From Lineus longissimus (taxonomy: Eukaryota; Nemertea; Pilidiophora; Heteronemertea; Lineidae): 64,000 nt of DNA. Below, in pieces: positions 1 to 12,174 of the stretch; positions within the stretch are counted from its first letter, which is position 1; the number at the start of each line of letters is the position of its first letter. The notes beneath the pieces are model-generated. The model was not told where the DNA came from. It saw only the letters and a program-made list of their open reading frames with translations, and searched no databases. Both the position numbers and the translations under genes were made by a program. Location of the stretch: the NCBI RefSeq assembly GCF_910592395.1, contig NC_088325.1, positions 9,552,109 through 9,616,108 on the forward strand, given 5' to 3'.

Positions 1-2190
1 GGCCTTATGAACAAGTGTACAATAAGGCCTGCAATAGGGTTTCATTCAGAAACTTGCGTAGGACACATCAATGGCTGTAATACGGACTGGGGCGCGGTAA
101 GGGCATTGTACTGCTTGCACGAAGTTTGCTTTAATAGAGAGGTTCGGTTTTATGATAGTAATCTATTTAACAAAATATTAGTTTTTAAGTGTCAGTCCAC
201 GAATAGACCATGCAAAATCTCCAAAAAGGGACAAGGTGGGGGTCAGCAGAATGACTGAAACTTTTACCATTGGTTAGTCTTAGGACAGAATTATTACTGG
301 TGAAGTACTTTTCAGAAAAAAAATTAGGACAGGAATGCGAGGCGAATACGTTTTTCAGGGATTTTCAGGAGAAATTGCCCTGTTCTGAGGTAGTCTTAAA
401 ACTTAAGACGATAAAAGAAAAAAATACTTCAAAGAAGCTTTCTTTTTACCCTCTTAGCTCTCTCATCAGCGGCCATTACTCCAGAAAAACGTTTTCGTAT
501 CGAGTGTATAATAAACACAGTGCATGCGCTTTAACCATGACATAAATTGCTTTTATAACAATACCATGTTAACAAGTACCCTTAGCGGTTGATGAAAAAC
601 ATATTTTAAAGCCAAATCGATAGACGAAAATTGGTCAAAATCTCAAGTGAATTAGGAGGCCGTTTCGACACCAACTTGATTTCGAAGACGGCTCGCTTCA
701 GACTGTCTTAAAATAGGTTTAGCGATTACATCGTCGCGAAAACATGTCATTGCATGTTACATACGTGCAAACCGCTGACAACGACGGTGCCATTTTGTGC
801 AAAATGGTGCATTTTGTAACATCATCAAAATTCCTGTGAAGGAAAAAGAGCATCAAGAGTTATACACGTATTCGTATCTGTCTGAAGTTACAAAAAAATA
901 TCAACAATCAACGATGGAATAACTGTCATTTGCAACTCAAAGAACATCCTGACGTCACGCACTTTCAGCTGTTAAGGGTGACCTGACCAAAAATGCTAAA
1001 CTTCCCTGGGATATTTTTGCCTTTCAGTGTCTATTCATCAAACAATGTTTCTGCTAGAATAAAAGTACAGGTCTTAGACAACATTTCTTGACAGAGGAAA
1101 TTTTCTTTTGAATTTTTGTTGTTCAAAGTACTATGGCTTATAAAGATAGCTTGCCTAGAGACCCTGCGAAGTATGTCTTACGCTATTTCTTATAACTGAA
1201 ATGTCACAGGGACCTGGGTGTTCACACTTCAAAGAAAAGAAGACCCCTGGGCGGTCCTATCAGAATTGTGTAGAGCTGTTAAATTTCAGGTGGTTGGGGA
1301 CGTGGCGAAATTAGGGTTCATCTAATAATCGACAGTCCTTGTCTTAACAAAATATAATGACGTTTGCTGTTTTCAAATAATAATTATTCATTCCTTCGCA
1401 TTTCATACACAAAATTCATCTTGAAATCAGTTTTCGCTACCCCTCCCCTTCCCACTTTAAAATATGACCTTTTTTATATGACTCTTTCGTCAATAATGTT
1501 TCATTAATTATATCTATCAGAATACATAGTAGTCATTTCCATTGTTCCTCTGAGGATTTCACCTGGCCTGCCAAATTATTACATCACAAAATAACATGAT
1601 ATCAGCTGTCATGTAAGGAATATTGTTACATGATATTTTTGTCTATCACCATCAATGCCACTACAGTTAGGCATGTTAGGGGTAGGGGGCGGGGGGGGTC
1701 AACACCAGATCCAAGTGTATGCATTCATCAGTCGAAATACAGGGTGGCCCCAATGGAAACCGATTAAAATTCCTTTTGCAGAAAAATGAGGTCAATATTT
1801 ATCTCGATTCTCTCCTGTATTTTATCCCTAGGTGCAATAAATTCTGAGAAGCATATCAGGGGCGATTTTACAGTTGTTCTAGTTCAACGGTAGCTAAAAC
1901 TACTGGACAGAATTGATCTCACAAATGTGTCATGTTCAAGTATATTCACTTTTTCCTCAAGTAAGATTTACCATAAATCGTGCAGTCAGATGGTGGTGGA
2001 AATATGCTTGCCTTGTTTTCTTGAAACACCCTGCATCGCACCCAGTTGGTGTGGAGTTTCCAGAATCAGACAATTCCTAAACTTTATGGACTCGAGGAAT
2101 TCGATCTTAAATCGCCAAATATTTTGTTTTCTTTTTGTTCTTGCCAGGTAGTTCTTTCAAACACCCTCCTTGTATTTGTACTTTGAGACT
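1..2190. other. No gene recognised
   Basis: Only short chance open frames. A G-rich run lies near 1681-1698. No domain, RNA or element could be supported. Confidence 0.5.
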
Positions 2191-2199
2191 GCAACCGGT

Positions 2200-2375
2200 A
2201 AATTGTGGCCGAGCCAGGCGTTATCATACGGAAACTGGAAAATCTAAGGTTGAAAAAACACATTGGCAACTCTAGGTTTTCCATAAGGGTTTGTAGTGAA
2301 TGGAACGGATTTCCAAGGACTATTGTAAGTGCTCGATCCATTGCCACATTCAAAGCGAGCCAGGACCGAGAGAGT
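2200..2375 (+). pseudogene. LINE (L2/CR1-like) ORF2 C-terminal fragment
   Basis: The frame reads RFSIRVCSEWNGFPRTIVSA and then an ATFK motif, the typical tail of the non-LTR retrotransposon reverse transcriptase protein (usual form RVVxEWNxLPxxVVxA...FK). Only about 55 residues remain; it is directly followed by another element at 2381. Confidence 0.6.
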
Positions 2376-2380
2376 CTTTT

Positions 2381-3840
2381 TAGCTCACCTCTTAGCAGAG
2401 GTGAGCTTATCCCATACCGTGGCGTCCGTCGTCCGTCGTCGTCGTTGTCGTCGTCGTCGTCGTCGTCGTCGTCGTCCGTCGTCGTCCGTCGTCCGTTAGC
2501 AGGGCACGTTTCGTAACTGTTAGAGCTATTGAGTTGAAACTTGGTACACATGTTCCCTTATGTAATGACACCTTGGAGACCAAGTTTCGGTCCGATTCGT
2601 TTCATGGTTTGGCCACCAGGGGGCCAAACGTTAAAAGTGAAAATATGCAATATCTCCCTTAATAGTAGTCGGGAAATTTTGAAAAAAATATGGTAGGTAC
2701 TTCTAGCAAAGATGCATCATATATCCTCCGGGTTTTTGATTTGACCTCCTTTTCAAGGTCAAAGAGGTCAAAGTTTGCTGATTCACTGAACAGTAGCATG
2801 TTTCCTATCTATTTTAGCTAGAAGGTTTTAAACCAGTATGGACATGCATCTGGGGATTCTCTATTCCACCCCTAAAATTTCGGCCGTTCGGACATCAAAT
2901 ATGGCCGCCAGGCAGCCATCTTGAAAAATAAACACAGTACTATTACTCCGAAACTAATGATCGGATTGCAACCAAATTTGATCTGGATGTATATCTATGT
3001 ACTCTCTACTAAATCCTTGATTTTTTATCAAATGTGATAGCCAATATGGGTGCCAGGCGGGCATCTTGAAAAATTCTTAGTTTGGCCACCCGGGGGCCAA
3101 ATTTAATGTCCAAAGTTAAAATGTTTGATTGCTCGTTTAATAGTGGTCTGATTTTCATAACATTTTTATGGTAGGTACTCCTAGCAAGGATACATCACAT
3201 ATCATACGGGTTTTTGATTTGATCTACTTTTCAAGGTCACAGAGGTCAAATGGTGTAAATTGGCCGTTAGGATGTAACGATGGCACGTTTCTAAACTGCA
3301 ATGACTATTGATCCCAAATTTGATACACATTTACCCTTTAGTCAGGTGATCTCAGGGACCAAAGTTTGGTCCAATATGATTCACCACTTGACCACCAGGG
3401 GGCAAAATCCAAAAACCTTAAAAATGTGATTATTCCTTAACTTCTTGCCCGATTGCCACCAATTTGATATCATATGTACATCTAACCGCCATACAGTATA
3501 TGTCACACAGGTTTTTAATTTGACCTTCTTGTCAAGGTCACAGAGGTCAAATGGCGTAAATTGGCCGTCAGGCCGTAACTATGGCACGTTTCTTAACTGC
3601 AATGACTATTGATCACAAATTAAGTACACATGTACCCCTTGGTCAGGTGATCTCAGGTACTGAAGTTTGGTGCGATCTGATTTGCCGTTTGGCCTCCAGG
3701 GAGGGGGCCAAATCCTAAATTCTTCAAAATGCCATTATTCTTAGTAATTACTTGCCCGATTGGCACCAATTTTATATCATAGGTACATCTAATTCTAACA
3801 ACCATTCAATGTGTCACCCACATGTGGTACCGGTTATATG
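2381..3840 (+). repeat. Dispersed element with terminal hairpin and (GTC)n, copy 1
   Basis: Begins with a hairpin at 2382-2407 (10-bp stem AGCTCACCTC, 6-nt loop), followed by a GTC-rich microsatellite (about 2425-2500) and then three imperfect internal units of about 270-290 bp, each with a pattern of GTTTGGCC...CCAGGGGGCC and paired TGACCT/AGGTCA half-sites. The opposite-strand copy at 52170-53165 is very similar over about 1 kb; older copies lie at 59320-60090 and in part near 43000-43200. No coding capacity, so non-autonomous. Class unknown; a hairpin at one end recalls Helitrons but the end motif is not clear. Confidence 0.75.
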
Positions 3841-3917
3841 TTTAGAGGAGAGGATTTTTCAAGGATGCACTCGGATTTTTGTGTACCAAATTTTCTTAGG
3901 CCAATAAGACATAGAGT

Positions 3918-4734
3918 GAGGTCAAATGTTGAGTTAGGCTGAATTGAATTATATTTGAGTTCATCTGAGCTCATTCCCACTGGTACCCAAAGCTGGAATC
4001 AACCTGGATTTACTCAGAGTTAATCCTACATTAACCTAAGCATAGGATCCTACGGTTATCTCGGATAACTCAAAGGTTGGAGAAAAAAGGGATTCCCTGA
4101 CGTACTTTCCCTTTGGATTCACTGAATCCAGTTTCTCACTTCACTGGCACTGCTAGAGACCCTACATCAACATGGCACAGGAAAACGGTAAAAAAACAGC
4201 AACAAAACGGTTGCAATAGACTGAGCCGATAATGATATACTCTCCAAAACCATGTGGTCATGGTCCCCCAAGTATGGTACTCCATCAAAATTTCTTCAAA
4301 TTGGTTATCTGTTAGTCTTACATGTTTATGGACAGTTTCACTGCTGAATGCAGCTCTTCCTGCGTGATTTTCTGCGCTGTCACAGAATAAAAAATGGAAT
4401 AAAGAACACAGCTGCAGTCATTCTGAACAGAATTCCCTAACCCAAGATTCGACCTCTACTTGGGGTAAACTCCTAATAAGGGATTAACTCACTCTGATGC
4501 ATTTTCCTATGCTTTGAGGAGACAAAATGTCCCCTTGGTCAAGTTAACTCACCCCCAGTGTAACCTTTTCATGCCAAACACTGGTTAACTCGGAGTAAAC
4601 TCCAGGTTAACCCCAGGGTAAACTAACTCAGGTACAAAGGTCAAATAAGGGATTAAACTGGATTTAGATTTGAAATTTGGGTATTTCCCGGAGTCAACTC
4701 AAGTCAACTCTAACTCAACCCAATATTTGACATC
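3918..4734. mobile_element. Possible inverted-repeat element
   Basis: GTCAAATGTTGAGTTAG on the left faces a related inverted stretch (CTAACTCAACCCAATATTTGAC) on the right. The interior repeats GAGTTAAC/GTTAACTC many times. Ends are imprecise. Confidence 0.35.
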
Positions 4735-5370
4735 ACCCATTGTCACATTTCGATATTTTTTAAATTTCAAACCACACGCTCGAGTATTTTTGTGCACTAA
4801 TAGGATACTATAAGAGGAATCCAACGTCTATTATAGTCATAGTTGGCTCTAAACTCGATGATGATGATGACGATGATGATGAATTTGTATGTACCATTTG
4901 ATGCTCACATAAAAGAGCTGTGAAATTTCTAAAAACAATCAGGATATTATGGCTCCATCCCTCAACCTAACCCTGTATATACTGGTAGCTGACATACATA
5001 GCGATGGCTTAACAGAAGAGCCTACTTTGGCAATGAGTATTATCTACTAATTATCAAACTGCTCTATCACAGATGAAACAGGTTGCCTTTAAAAAAAATT
5101 GAAGGAAATTTTAATGAAAAAATGTTAAGGAAAATTGGGGAAAGTGCATCTAAAGTGTATTGTAGGAGTCAATACTTTTTATATTGAGGTTTGAAACGAT
5201 AAAGGATATAATCTTTCACAAAAACAACTGGATCCATATTCAGGAAATCCAGATCAATCTGGATTAATCTTGTCTATATGAAACATAACAATGAAATAAC
5301 GACTGCTCTAAAAGCATCCTTAGATTTTAGTCAGTGATACAAAGACAATTGCAAGGGTTTTTCGGTGAAC
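4735..5370. other. No gene recognised; GAT microsatellite
   Basis: A short GAT/GAC trinucleotide run lies at about 4858-4883. Nothing else could be supported. Confidence 0.5.
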
Positions 5371-5625
5371 CCTAATTACGGGAATTTTGTCAAACGTCAA
5401 ATATTCCAATTACATGAACACGTACGAGATATAAATTTCAGCAATGCTGTTGTGTAGACATACATGTATATACAAATACTATAAATTCCAAGTTTCAGCT
5501 AATTAGTATGCATAATAACTGCACTACAGCATTGTGTATGACATCATTTCTATTTCCCGGACCACCAGTAATAACATGAATATTGAACGGCATACACTTT
5601 CAGGTTGCTGTTGCTTCAAAATGCT

Positions 5626-6079
5626 AAAGCCCGCAGCACACTAGTAGCCAACTTTGGCGACAAGAAGCGTTCAGCTGACGCCTCTCGAAGCCGAAGTTGG
5701 CGGCCAGTGGATCCCGGTCAGAGCACACCTGCCCAGAATCGGCGTCCAGTAGCGTCTTTTCCGCAACTTTAGGCTGCCATTTTGAAATCATGTGACATCA
5801 AGACGCATACTGATTGGCCATAGCCTCGCCGCCGACGCCAATTCAGGCGGCAATCCGTAGCACACCTGGCTTCTTCTTGCGTTCAAACGCGGCGACACGC
5901 GTCAAAAATCAAACCCGTTAGATATTTGGCATATTTGATATTTAGTTGCGGCAAGTGGCGGCAAGTCGCGTTCGCCGACGCCGTTCGTAGCAGACTAGGG
6001 ATTTTTCAGGCGTTCAGGACTCTTGCGGCAAAAAACGCCAGTGAACGCCGAAGTTGGCGGCTAGTGTGCTGCGGGCTTT
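5626..6079. mobile_element. Inverted-repeat element (MITE)
   Basis: Terminal inverted repeats of about 34 bp: AAAGCCCGCAGCACACTAG at the left and its reverse complement at the right, continuing into GCCAACTTYGGCG. The interior is GC-rich and holds further CGCCAA/TTGGCG motifs. No transposase; class not determined. Confidence 0.7.
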
Positions 6080-6089
6080 TGTCTCCATT

Positions 6090-7550
6090 AATTCCTGTGC
6101 GTACTAAATTTCCATTTCATTCTTAGGGCTACAGTCATAATTACCTGTCACTGGCTTCTTTTAAATGTCTCATCATGGTCGTGGATTAGTAATTATGATG
6201 GTTTCTCTAAGGACTAACCTGCCAAATACATTATCTTCTGATATTGCTCTACTTACGTCATTTTCAAACCAGGAAATCTTCGGTTCTGGATATGCACAGT
6301 TTGTTGTGCATGTTATCACTGCATTAAGTAACAGGGGTTCTGTAGGTATGTCATGGATTGCGTAGGTAAGTGAAACGTCTGTTACCGGAACTGAAAACAG
6401 ACAAAAAGGAAATCAGCCAACAACGAGAGAATTAAAAGCTCATTTCTTTTCATGAACACTTCTGCCTGATCAAGGTAACTTATAGGTAAAATTATAGACT
6501 CTCTGTGCACAAAATATGTCCTGGGAACGTTGTGCTCAAATGGGGCTAGAAAGACGTGATATAGCGAATGGATGAATTGTTGGTTCACAATGTGATCCGT
6601 AGTTTGCCTCTCTTTTTTTTCTTCGATTTACTCCTTGAAATCTGTCACGAAAGGGGTTATTATTTTGAATAGCCTAGTTAAATTTGTATTAGGCTTTGTC
6701 TCCCGTCAGATTTATTTGGTATAAATCGCTAGGTTTTTTTGGAAATAGGCGTTTTGGTGGTCATTTGTCCGTTTATTTCGTGGATATTTTCGGTAGTGTC
6801 CGTTTACTCGAAAACTGCTTTTACAATTAAATAAAAGGTTTTTAAGGTATTTGATATAAATTAATATTACTATCTGTCGAGTGGGATTGTCGTCGGACAT
6901 TGACTGTTGAGGTGGCATTACACAGTGCGGAGGACGGTGTCAAGGGCAGCGTAAAGTAGGCCCCGGGCAAGCGACACGAGGTGGTCTTTCAGTTCCTGCT
7001 GAGGCCTAATCATACATCACAGGCACCATAATCTATACATTTCTGGGTAATATCCAGAGAAGAAGTCTACAGCATTTTCATTGCATTTAATTGATAAGTG
7101 CACCGATAGGTAGCGCCACCTTTTACACCACTTGGATCTTGAAAATGGTAAATAATTGACCAAGAAATGGCTTGATGTGTGCAATCTTCAAACGGGCCTC
7201 AATCGGTTCAAAATGAATGATTTTGGAATGCGGCATTACCACCGACAGATAGCCAAGTGCACCTAGTTTCTTTATTTGATGTGAAAACATGGGGTCATCT
7301 CGGCTCTGTGGCCTAGAATATTGACGAGCATAATTGACACTCGCACAACTACGCCCAACCTCGCTTGGCAGATGGAAGGTATGTTACATATTGAGGCCAA
7401 ACTGGGGATTGAGATCCACTTCGAATGGCACAGATGCTAGGCTCATAAAATCGGTTAGATCCCTTTGCACATGGAAACTAAGACCAAGGCGTCAAATCAA
7501 ATAGTATTTGGAACAAGATAGACCCATTCATGAACATGGTCACGGCCTGC
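6090..7550. other. No gene recognised
   Basis: Only short chance frames with no recognisable domain, and no repeat with a second copy in the window that I could see. Confidence 0.5.
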
Positions 7551-7557
7551 GTCTTAA

Positions 7558-8155
7558 AGGGGTTGTGTGAAGTAAAAGGTACGCCATTATGAAGTGAAAA
7601 TTCTGCTTCTAGACACTGAGCTGAAGATGCCAACACCATTTTTTTAAAAATCGGCCCAGTAGTTTCCGAGTAATCCGCATAGCAAGGCCCGCAACTTCCC
7701 GCGCAAATTTGAAGTTCGCGCATGCGTGGTATCATTGTGGAGCAGAATGCATTCGGCGATGACTCAGTCGATATGTGATCATTCGCACATCGATCGCGTC
7801 TGACATGTCTGACGTAGGCTAAACATAACAAAACAAAACAAAGACCAGAATGCCTCGGCAATGTTCTGCCTTGAATTGTCGCCCGTTAACGAAAGCAGCC
7901 ATGTTTATTACGAAACGGTACTTCCTGTGGCAAAACGGCAAATCTTCGTTGATTGTTCGCGCTGCCGCTGGCTCGCAAGCCGGTACACTATGACGTAATA
8001 AGGACATTTGGCGGAAAATTCTAAACTTACGGTCATTTTCGAAAAAAAATCATTATACATTTACATATTTTTTCCGTAACTTAACCTCGTTTTGGATATA
8101 TCCGGCCTCATGAAGACAAAATTCCTGTTTTGGACCCCTAATTCACACAACCCCT
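7558..8155. mobile_element. TTAA-flanked inverted-repeat element
   Basis: A 14-bp perfect inverted repeat, AGGGGTTGTGTGAA, bounds 598 bp and is flanked by TTAA on both sides (7554-7557 and 8156-8159). TTAA target duplication is the hallmark of piggyBac-type transposition. No transposase inside. Confidence 0.6.
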
Positions 8156-8159
8156 TTAA

Positions 8160-9215
8160 GAACTACATTTCTCGGGGGGGGCAAAACGGACCCCGTCCCC
8201 ACTGTGTAGTGCCACCTGAACACTTATGCGGGCAAGACGAAAATATGTCATCATGGTTGAGAGTATATTCACTTCATGAATTAGAAGCTTTCCCTTTGAG
8301 AGTGCCGAATTGTAAAATAGAACGTGATTGACAAACCTGGTGTTTTTCGCCAAAACTCATGCGTGCACGTTTTATACGTACAAATTTCTTATTTTTGAGG
8401 GTAAGTTCGACGTGTTCTAATAGAATATTGCGTCATTGATTTTCGTAACTGCGGACCGCCTTCTAAGTTTTCAAGGCGGTAAAATTTGAATCGAAGGGCT
8501 GAAATCTGAATATTGAAACGACTACGGTAGCGCTTTCGTCCGTAAGATTGATTTTATTCTAAATGACAACAACACCTTTGTCATCCCCATGTTTTAAATT
8601 ATGTATCCAATCTTTTGCAAGAGAAGATCAAGTCCGTAAAGGTGTTTTTGTTGTTAATTTTCATGTTGAAATCTCACTGTTTACATGTTCTTGTTCGTCC
8701 ACCATTTTGTATGCCATGTGACCTCGAGTTTGTTCTTGGGTTAGTTCAATACCTGGCGAATGGCAATTGGCAATGGCGATGTGCCAAAAGTTTATCAAGC
8801 TATAAAACATTACCTAAGTTTCAGTGGCCGGTGGTCTAACCAATCCAATTGTGAACATGAGTTCGATAGGCTTGTCCTAACTTAAATTCAGTATTTCCAA
8901 TTTACTGTATGCAGGTATAAATAGTAGTTGGTAAAACATGGACTCAGAGTTGAGACTCTGGACGCTGGACGCTGGGTTTTACATACATTTTTAATTGGAT
9001 TGCACTGTCTGCATTCTATCAACCTCGCCTCCAGCCCAAGATGAATAGTTTATATGGTTTAATAACCCTTTTACGTGAACAGAGATTCGGCCACCAAAGT
9101 TTACAGCGTTGACCTCAATAACTTGCACAGTAACATGGGATGACCATCCCTTGATAGAAAATGATGCCGTTGAAATATAATTGAACTTCCACAATTATCG
9201 TGTAATGAGTCACAG
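8160..9215. other. No gene recognised
   Basis: AT-rich sequence with short chance frames; nothing could be supported. Confidence 0.5.
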
Positions 9216-9217
9216 GG

Positions 9218-9605
9218 TACTATTGATGTGTAGAGAAATTCCTATGCTATAAAGGCTAAATTTGCCGACAGGGATTATGATGTATTGATGTTGTGATGTA
9301 ATTTCTATGGACACCCATTAATCAACTTTTTTATTAACCAATATTTTCTGAATTTTTTTCACCAGAAGAAGCATGTTGTTTGAAAATACAGTTTAAAACA
9401 CTGGATTATTCGCATTGCATTGCTCTAATTTTCCCTTAGCTTATTTGTAGCTTTTCGCACTCAGGCTCTGCACAGCACAAACATAACCAATGATATGGCA
9501 CCTTGTCCTAGCTTTCCTGGCAGGAAACTTACACACGTGAACTTGAATAAAGAAATAAGTGTTTGGATGACCACAGTGTTACAAGTTGCAACTCAGAAGA
9601 AGGGG
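9218..9605 (+). repeat. Partial copy of the 12.2-13.3 kb inverted-repeat element
   Basis: Matches, in reverse orientation, the right half of the element at 12175-13325: shared blocks include CACCAGAAGAAG, AATACAGTTTAAAACA and CACCTTGTCCT...CTGGCAGGAAAC. It stops next to the GIY-YIG fragment at 9610. Confidence 0.7.
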
Positions 9606-9609
9606 TCAT

Positions 9610-9875
9610 ATACCTCATTAATTGCACCTAATATGACATACATAGGCCAAACATCCAGGAAACTTAAAGCCAGACTTAATGAACACCGATCAGATACCGC
9701 CAGGAATAAGCAAACTTCGGTTGCTAACCATTTTAACTCCAATGGACACAATCATATCGAGCACATTCCACGATGCAATGCAACGAAAATCGTCTGCTAG
9801 AACGCGAGTCTTTTTGGATCTATACACTTCGATCCGCCTGACCCCTTGGTCTAAACATAGTGAACCAACTGGTCT
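9610..9875 (+). pseudogene. GIY-YIG endonuclease fragment of a retroelement
   Basis: The frame reads YIGQTSRKLKARLNEHR, then a VANHF...GHNH segment, the GIY-YIG nuclease core of Penelope-like or related retroelements. After a frameshift near 9790 it continues LLERESFWIYTLRSA and, past a stop, PLGLNI, the usual end of this domain. Upstream reverse transcriptase is absent, so this is a decayed 3' end. Confidence 0.7.
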
Positions 9876-10540
9876 CTGTAATAGCATGCCGCGAAGTTAC
9901 TATTTATAGCTCACAAGGTCATTTGCATAAGATATTGATGACGTTTTAGTCACGTGACAGTCGGACATCGACACTAATTTCTACGCATTTGAGCTTATTT
10001 CAAAGTCAATTATCTTTGACCCTGCATTGTTTTTAGCATGAAAGATACCATAGAGTCAGAGAGAGAAATATTCAGAGGAATTATGTAGTATTTTCAACAC
10101 TCGGATATGTGCCAGATTGAATCTAACTGCCCTAGTTAGAAAGCCTAAATCCATTACGAAACCGCATGTTTGTCCGACATTGCCTGTAATTCAGCGATGG
10201 GGAAATAGAGGGCAGCAGCTGCAGTGACGTCATCTTCGCGGAATGCTATTGAATACTGTACATGAGTGCACTATTTCTCTCCAATTCATTATTTTATTAT
10301 CGTTTTTATGTGCATATTTGCATCATTTACGCCGTCTTGTTAACCAAATCAGATGACCTCGGACTCGGAGATCCTCCGGAAACTCCCGAAGCTGAAACTC
10401 AACAGTACCTTCACCCTTGACCCCTGTCCCCCCCGCGAATCAATGACTTTGTTTACTTTGTGTGTCAACAAACGGACACGAGGACGGGGAGTCTCAGTTG
10501 TAAAAATGACGTCTGTCACTACCTAATGTCTTCTGTTATA

Positions 10541-10821
10541 CTGTAGAGTATGCATTATCCGGTTGTCTAAAGAACGGCGAGCCCGTATTGATTCATTGAA
10601 TAGCCATGTTCCGGGGCTGGGCGTGCCTGATCATCAGCATCAGCATCACCATGGTTCATGGGAAGAACGCCGTTGAGAATGACGGTGATAAGCAAAAGTC
10701 GTGTTGCGCAACGATGGACAAGCCTGTAGTCTCGCTTGTAGTCTAGTCCTGAACATGGATTTTCAGTGAATCACTACGGGTTCGCTGTTCTTTAGACAAA
10801 CGGATAATGCATACTCCACAG
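10541..10821. mobile_element. pogo/Tigger-type MITE
   Basis: 281 bp with terminal inverted repeats of about 60 bp, starting CTGTAGAGTATGCATTATCC and ending in the near reverse complement CTCCACAG, with TA on both sides (10539-10540 and 10822-10823). A TA duplication and an end with ATTATCCG fit the pogo branch of Tc1/mariner. No coding sequence. Confidence 0.75.
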
Positions 10822-10924
10822 TAAATCGTATAAAAACTGAATTCATTCTGTCTGTATATTGACTTTGAAAAAGAAACAAATAATCCGAAACGTTAGTCTT
10901 TTACAACGTTGTAGTGTTGTTTTT

Positions 10925-11145
10925 TCCCATTATCTGGACGCAAGGACCCAACGCGCCGCGGCAAAATAGCAAAGCTGGCGAAACATTTATAACGGATCAC
11001 CGTGATCTCATTATGGACTTATAGCGCGATTATGGGGTTGCAACTATTTTGCTGTATATTGTCACGAGGAAAGAAAAGCAAGCGACCCACCGCCAACCTA
11101 TTTATGTAAAGTGATAATTAGAAGGTATACAGTTCAGGAAATGTT
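10925..11145 (+). repeat. Dispersed repeat, copy 1
   Basis: About 220 bp running from near ACGCAAGGACCCAACGCG to GGTATACAGTTCAGGAAATG, repeated in reverse at 28725-28960 with high identity. No coding capacity. Confidence 0.75.
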
Positions 11146-11211
11146 AATATCGACCGCGGTGGAAATTAATATCGACCGCGGTGGAAATAATATCGACCGC
11201 GGTGGAAATAA
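11145..11211. repeat. Three 20-22-bp repeats with an ACCGCGGT palindrome
   Basis: TAATATCGACCGCGGTGGAA occurs three times in a row with 1-2 bp changes in spacing. Each unit contains the 8-bp palindrome ACCGCGGT. Confidence 0.9.
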
Positions 11212-12174
11212 TGTCATTTTTCCGAAGGGCTTATTTTATGCGTTTTGGTCACGAACGTTGTATTTGCCTTGAAAGCCGTGTCACGTAGATGCATATCATT
11301 CACTGCATCGATTCTATGAAGCCACGTGTAGCGGAGGTCATAGCATTTGACAATTTATTCGGAGGACACTCAAGATGTGGCTTTGAGCACGAAAGACCAA
11401 ATGTTAAGTGTTACTTCACAATATGCGAGAACTCAGGTTTCGGCCGGCGAGGTGGAGGACAAATTTTTCTATCAAAGTGATCATTCCAAAACAATTGCAA
11501 AGGGGCTCCTTAGCAGTAGAGGCTCTATGATGTATAACGAGGCAAATTATTGAACGGATGCAGGACTTCCCAAGTTAGATGACAGATGAGTCGGATGATG
11601 ATGAAGCGAGAGAGTGTGTCAAGGAGGACAGAACACTTAGCAATTTCGCAAACATCTTTTCACCAGGTGACGTCTTGACCCCCTATCCCGAATACCAAGG
11701 TCAGTCGTGTGCTCCTCTCTCACACACATAACACAAAAAACTTGTTGGTCAGTTATAGGTGTCAAGTGAAAGGCCCTGAAGTTCAGGATGCCTTCTTACA
11801 ACACCAAAACCACAAGAAGATTACCAGCACCGACCATTCATAAGAAATATGACATCGGGACTGGCCTTCAAGCATTTGCAAGAAGATTTTTAGCAAATCA
11901 TCTGCAGTGAAAGGTCCACATTATTCATACGAAAACAAGCATCATCATCTTCTTCTTTTTGCAAATAATTACTGCCTCTACTAGAAGGATTTGCCTCCAA
12001 GGAAATGCTAGTTTTTATTCATATGGCCCAATTACAATGGTGAGCTGGTGAGCCACCATGGACGATGGACAGAACGTGATGGCATGAGCTCGCCCATGAG
12101 AGCTGAAAAGTAGCATGCAGCAAAAGTTTGCATGCACAGCATAAAGTATGCCAATTATAGAACAAATATAGAAC

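Noticed and set aside
2084-2551. Minus-strand frame with a poly-Asp stretch
   Set aside because: The aspartate run is the translated GTC microsatellite of the dispersed element.
7850-7990. Short plus-strand frame starting MPRQCSALNC, reminiscent of a THAP zinc finger start
   Set aside because: Only the first ten residues fit; the later Cys/His and conserved Trp/Phe pattern is absent.
10830-10925. Terminal repeat of a Penelope-like element (CCGAAACGTTAGTC)
   Set aside because: Only one short box resembles the hammerhead GAAA side; no CTGANGA partner is present.
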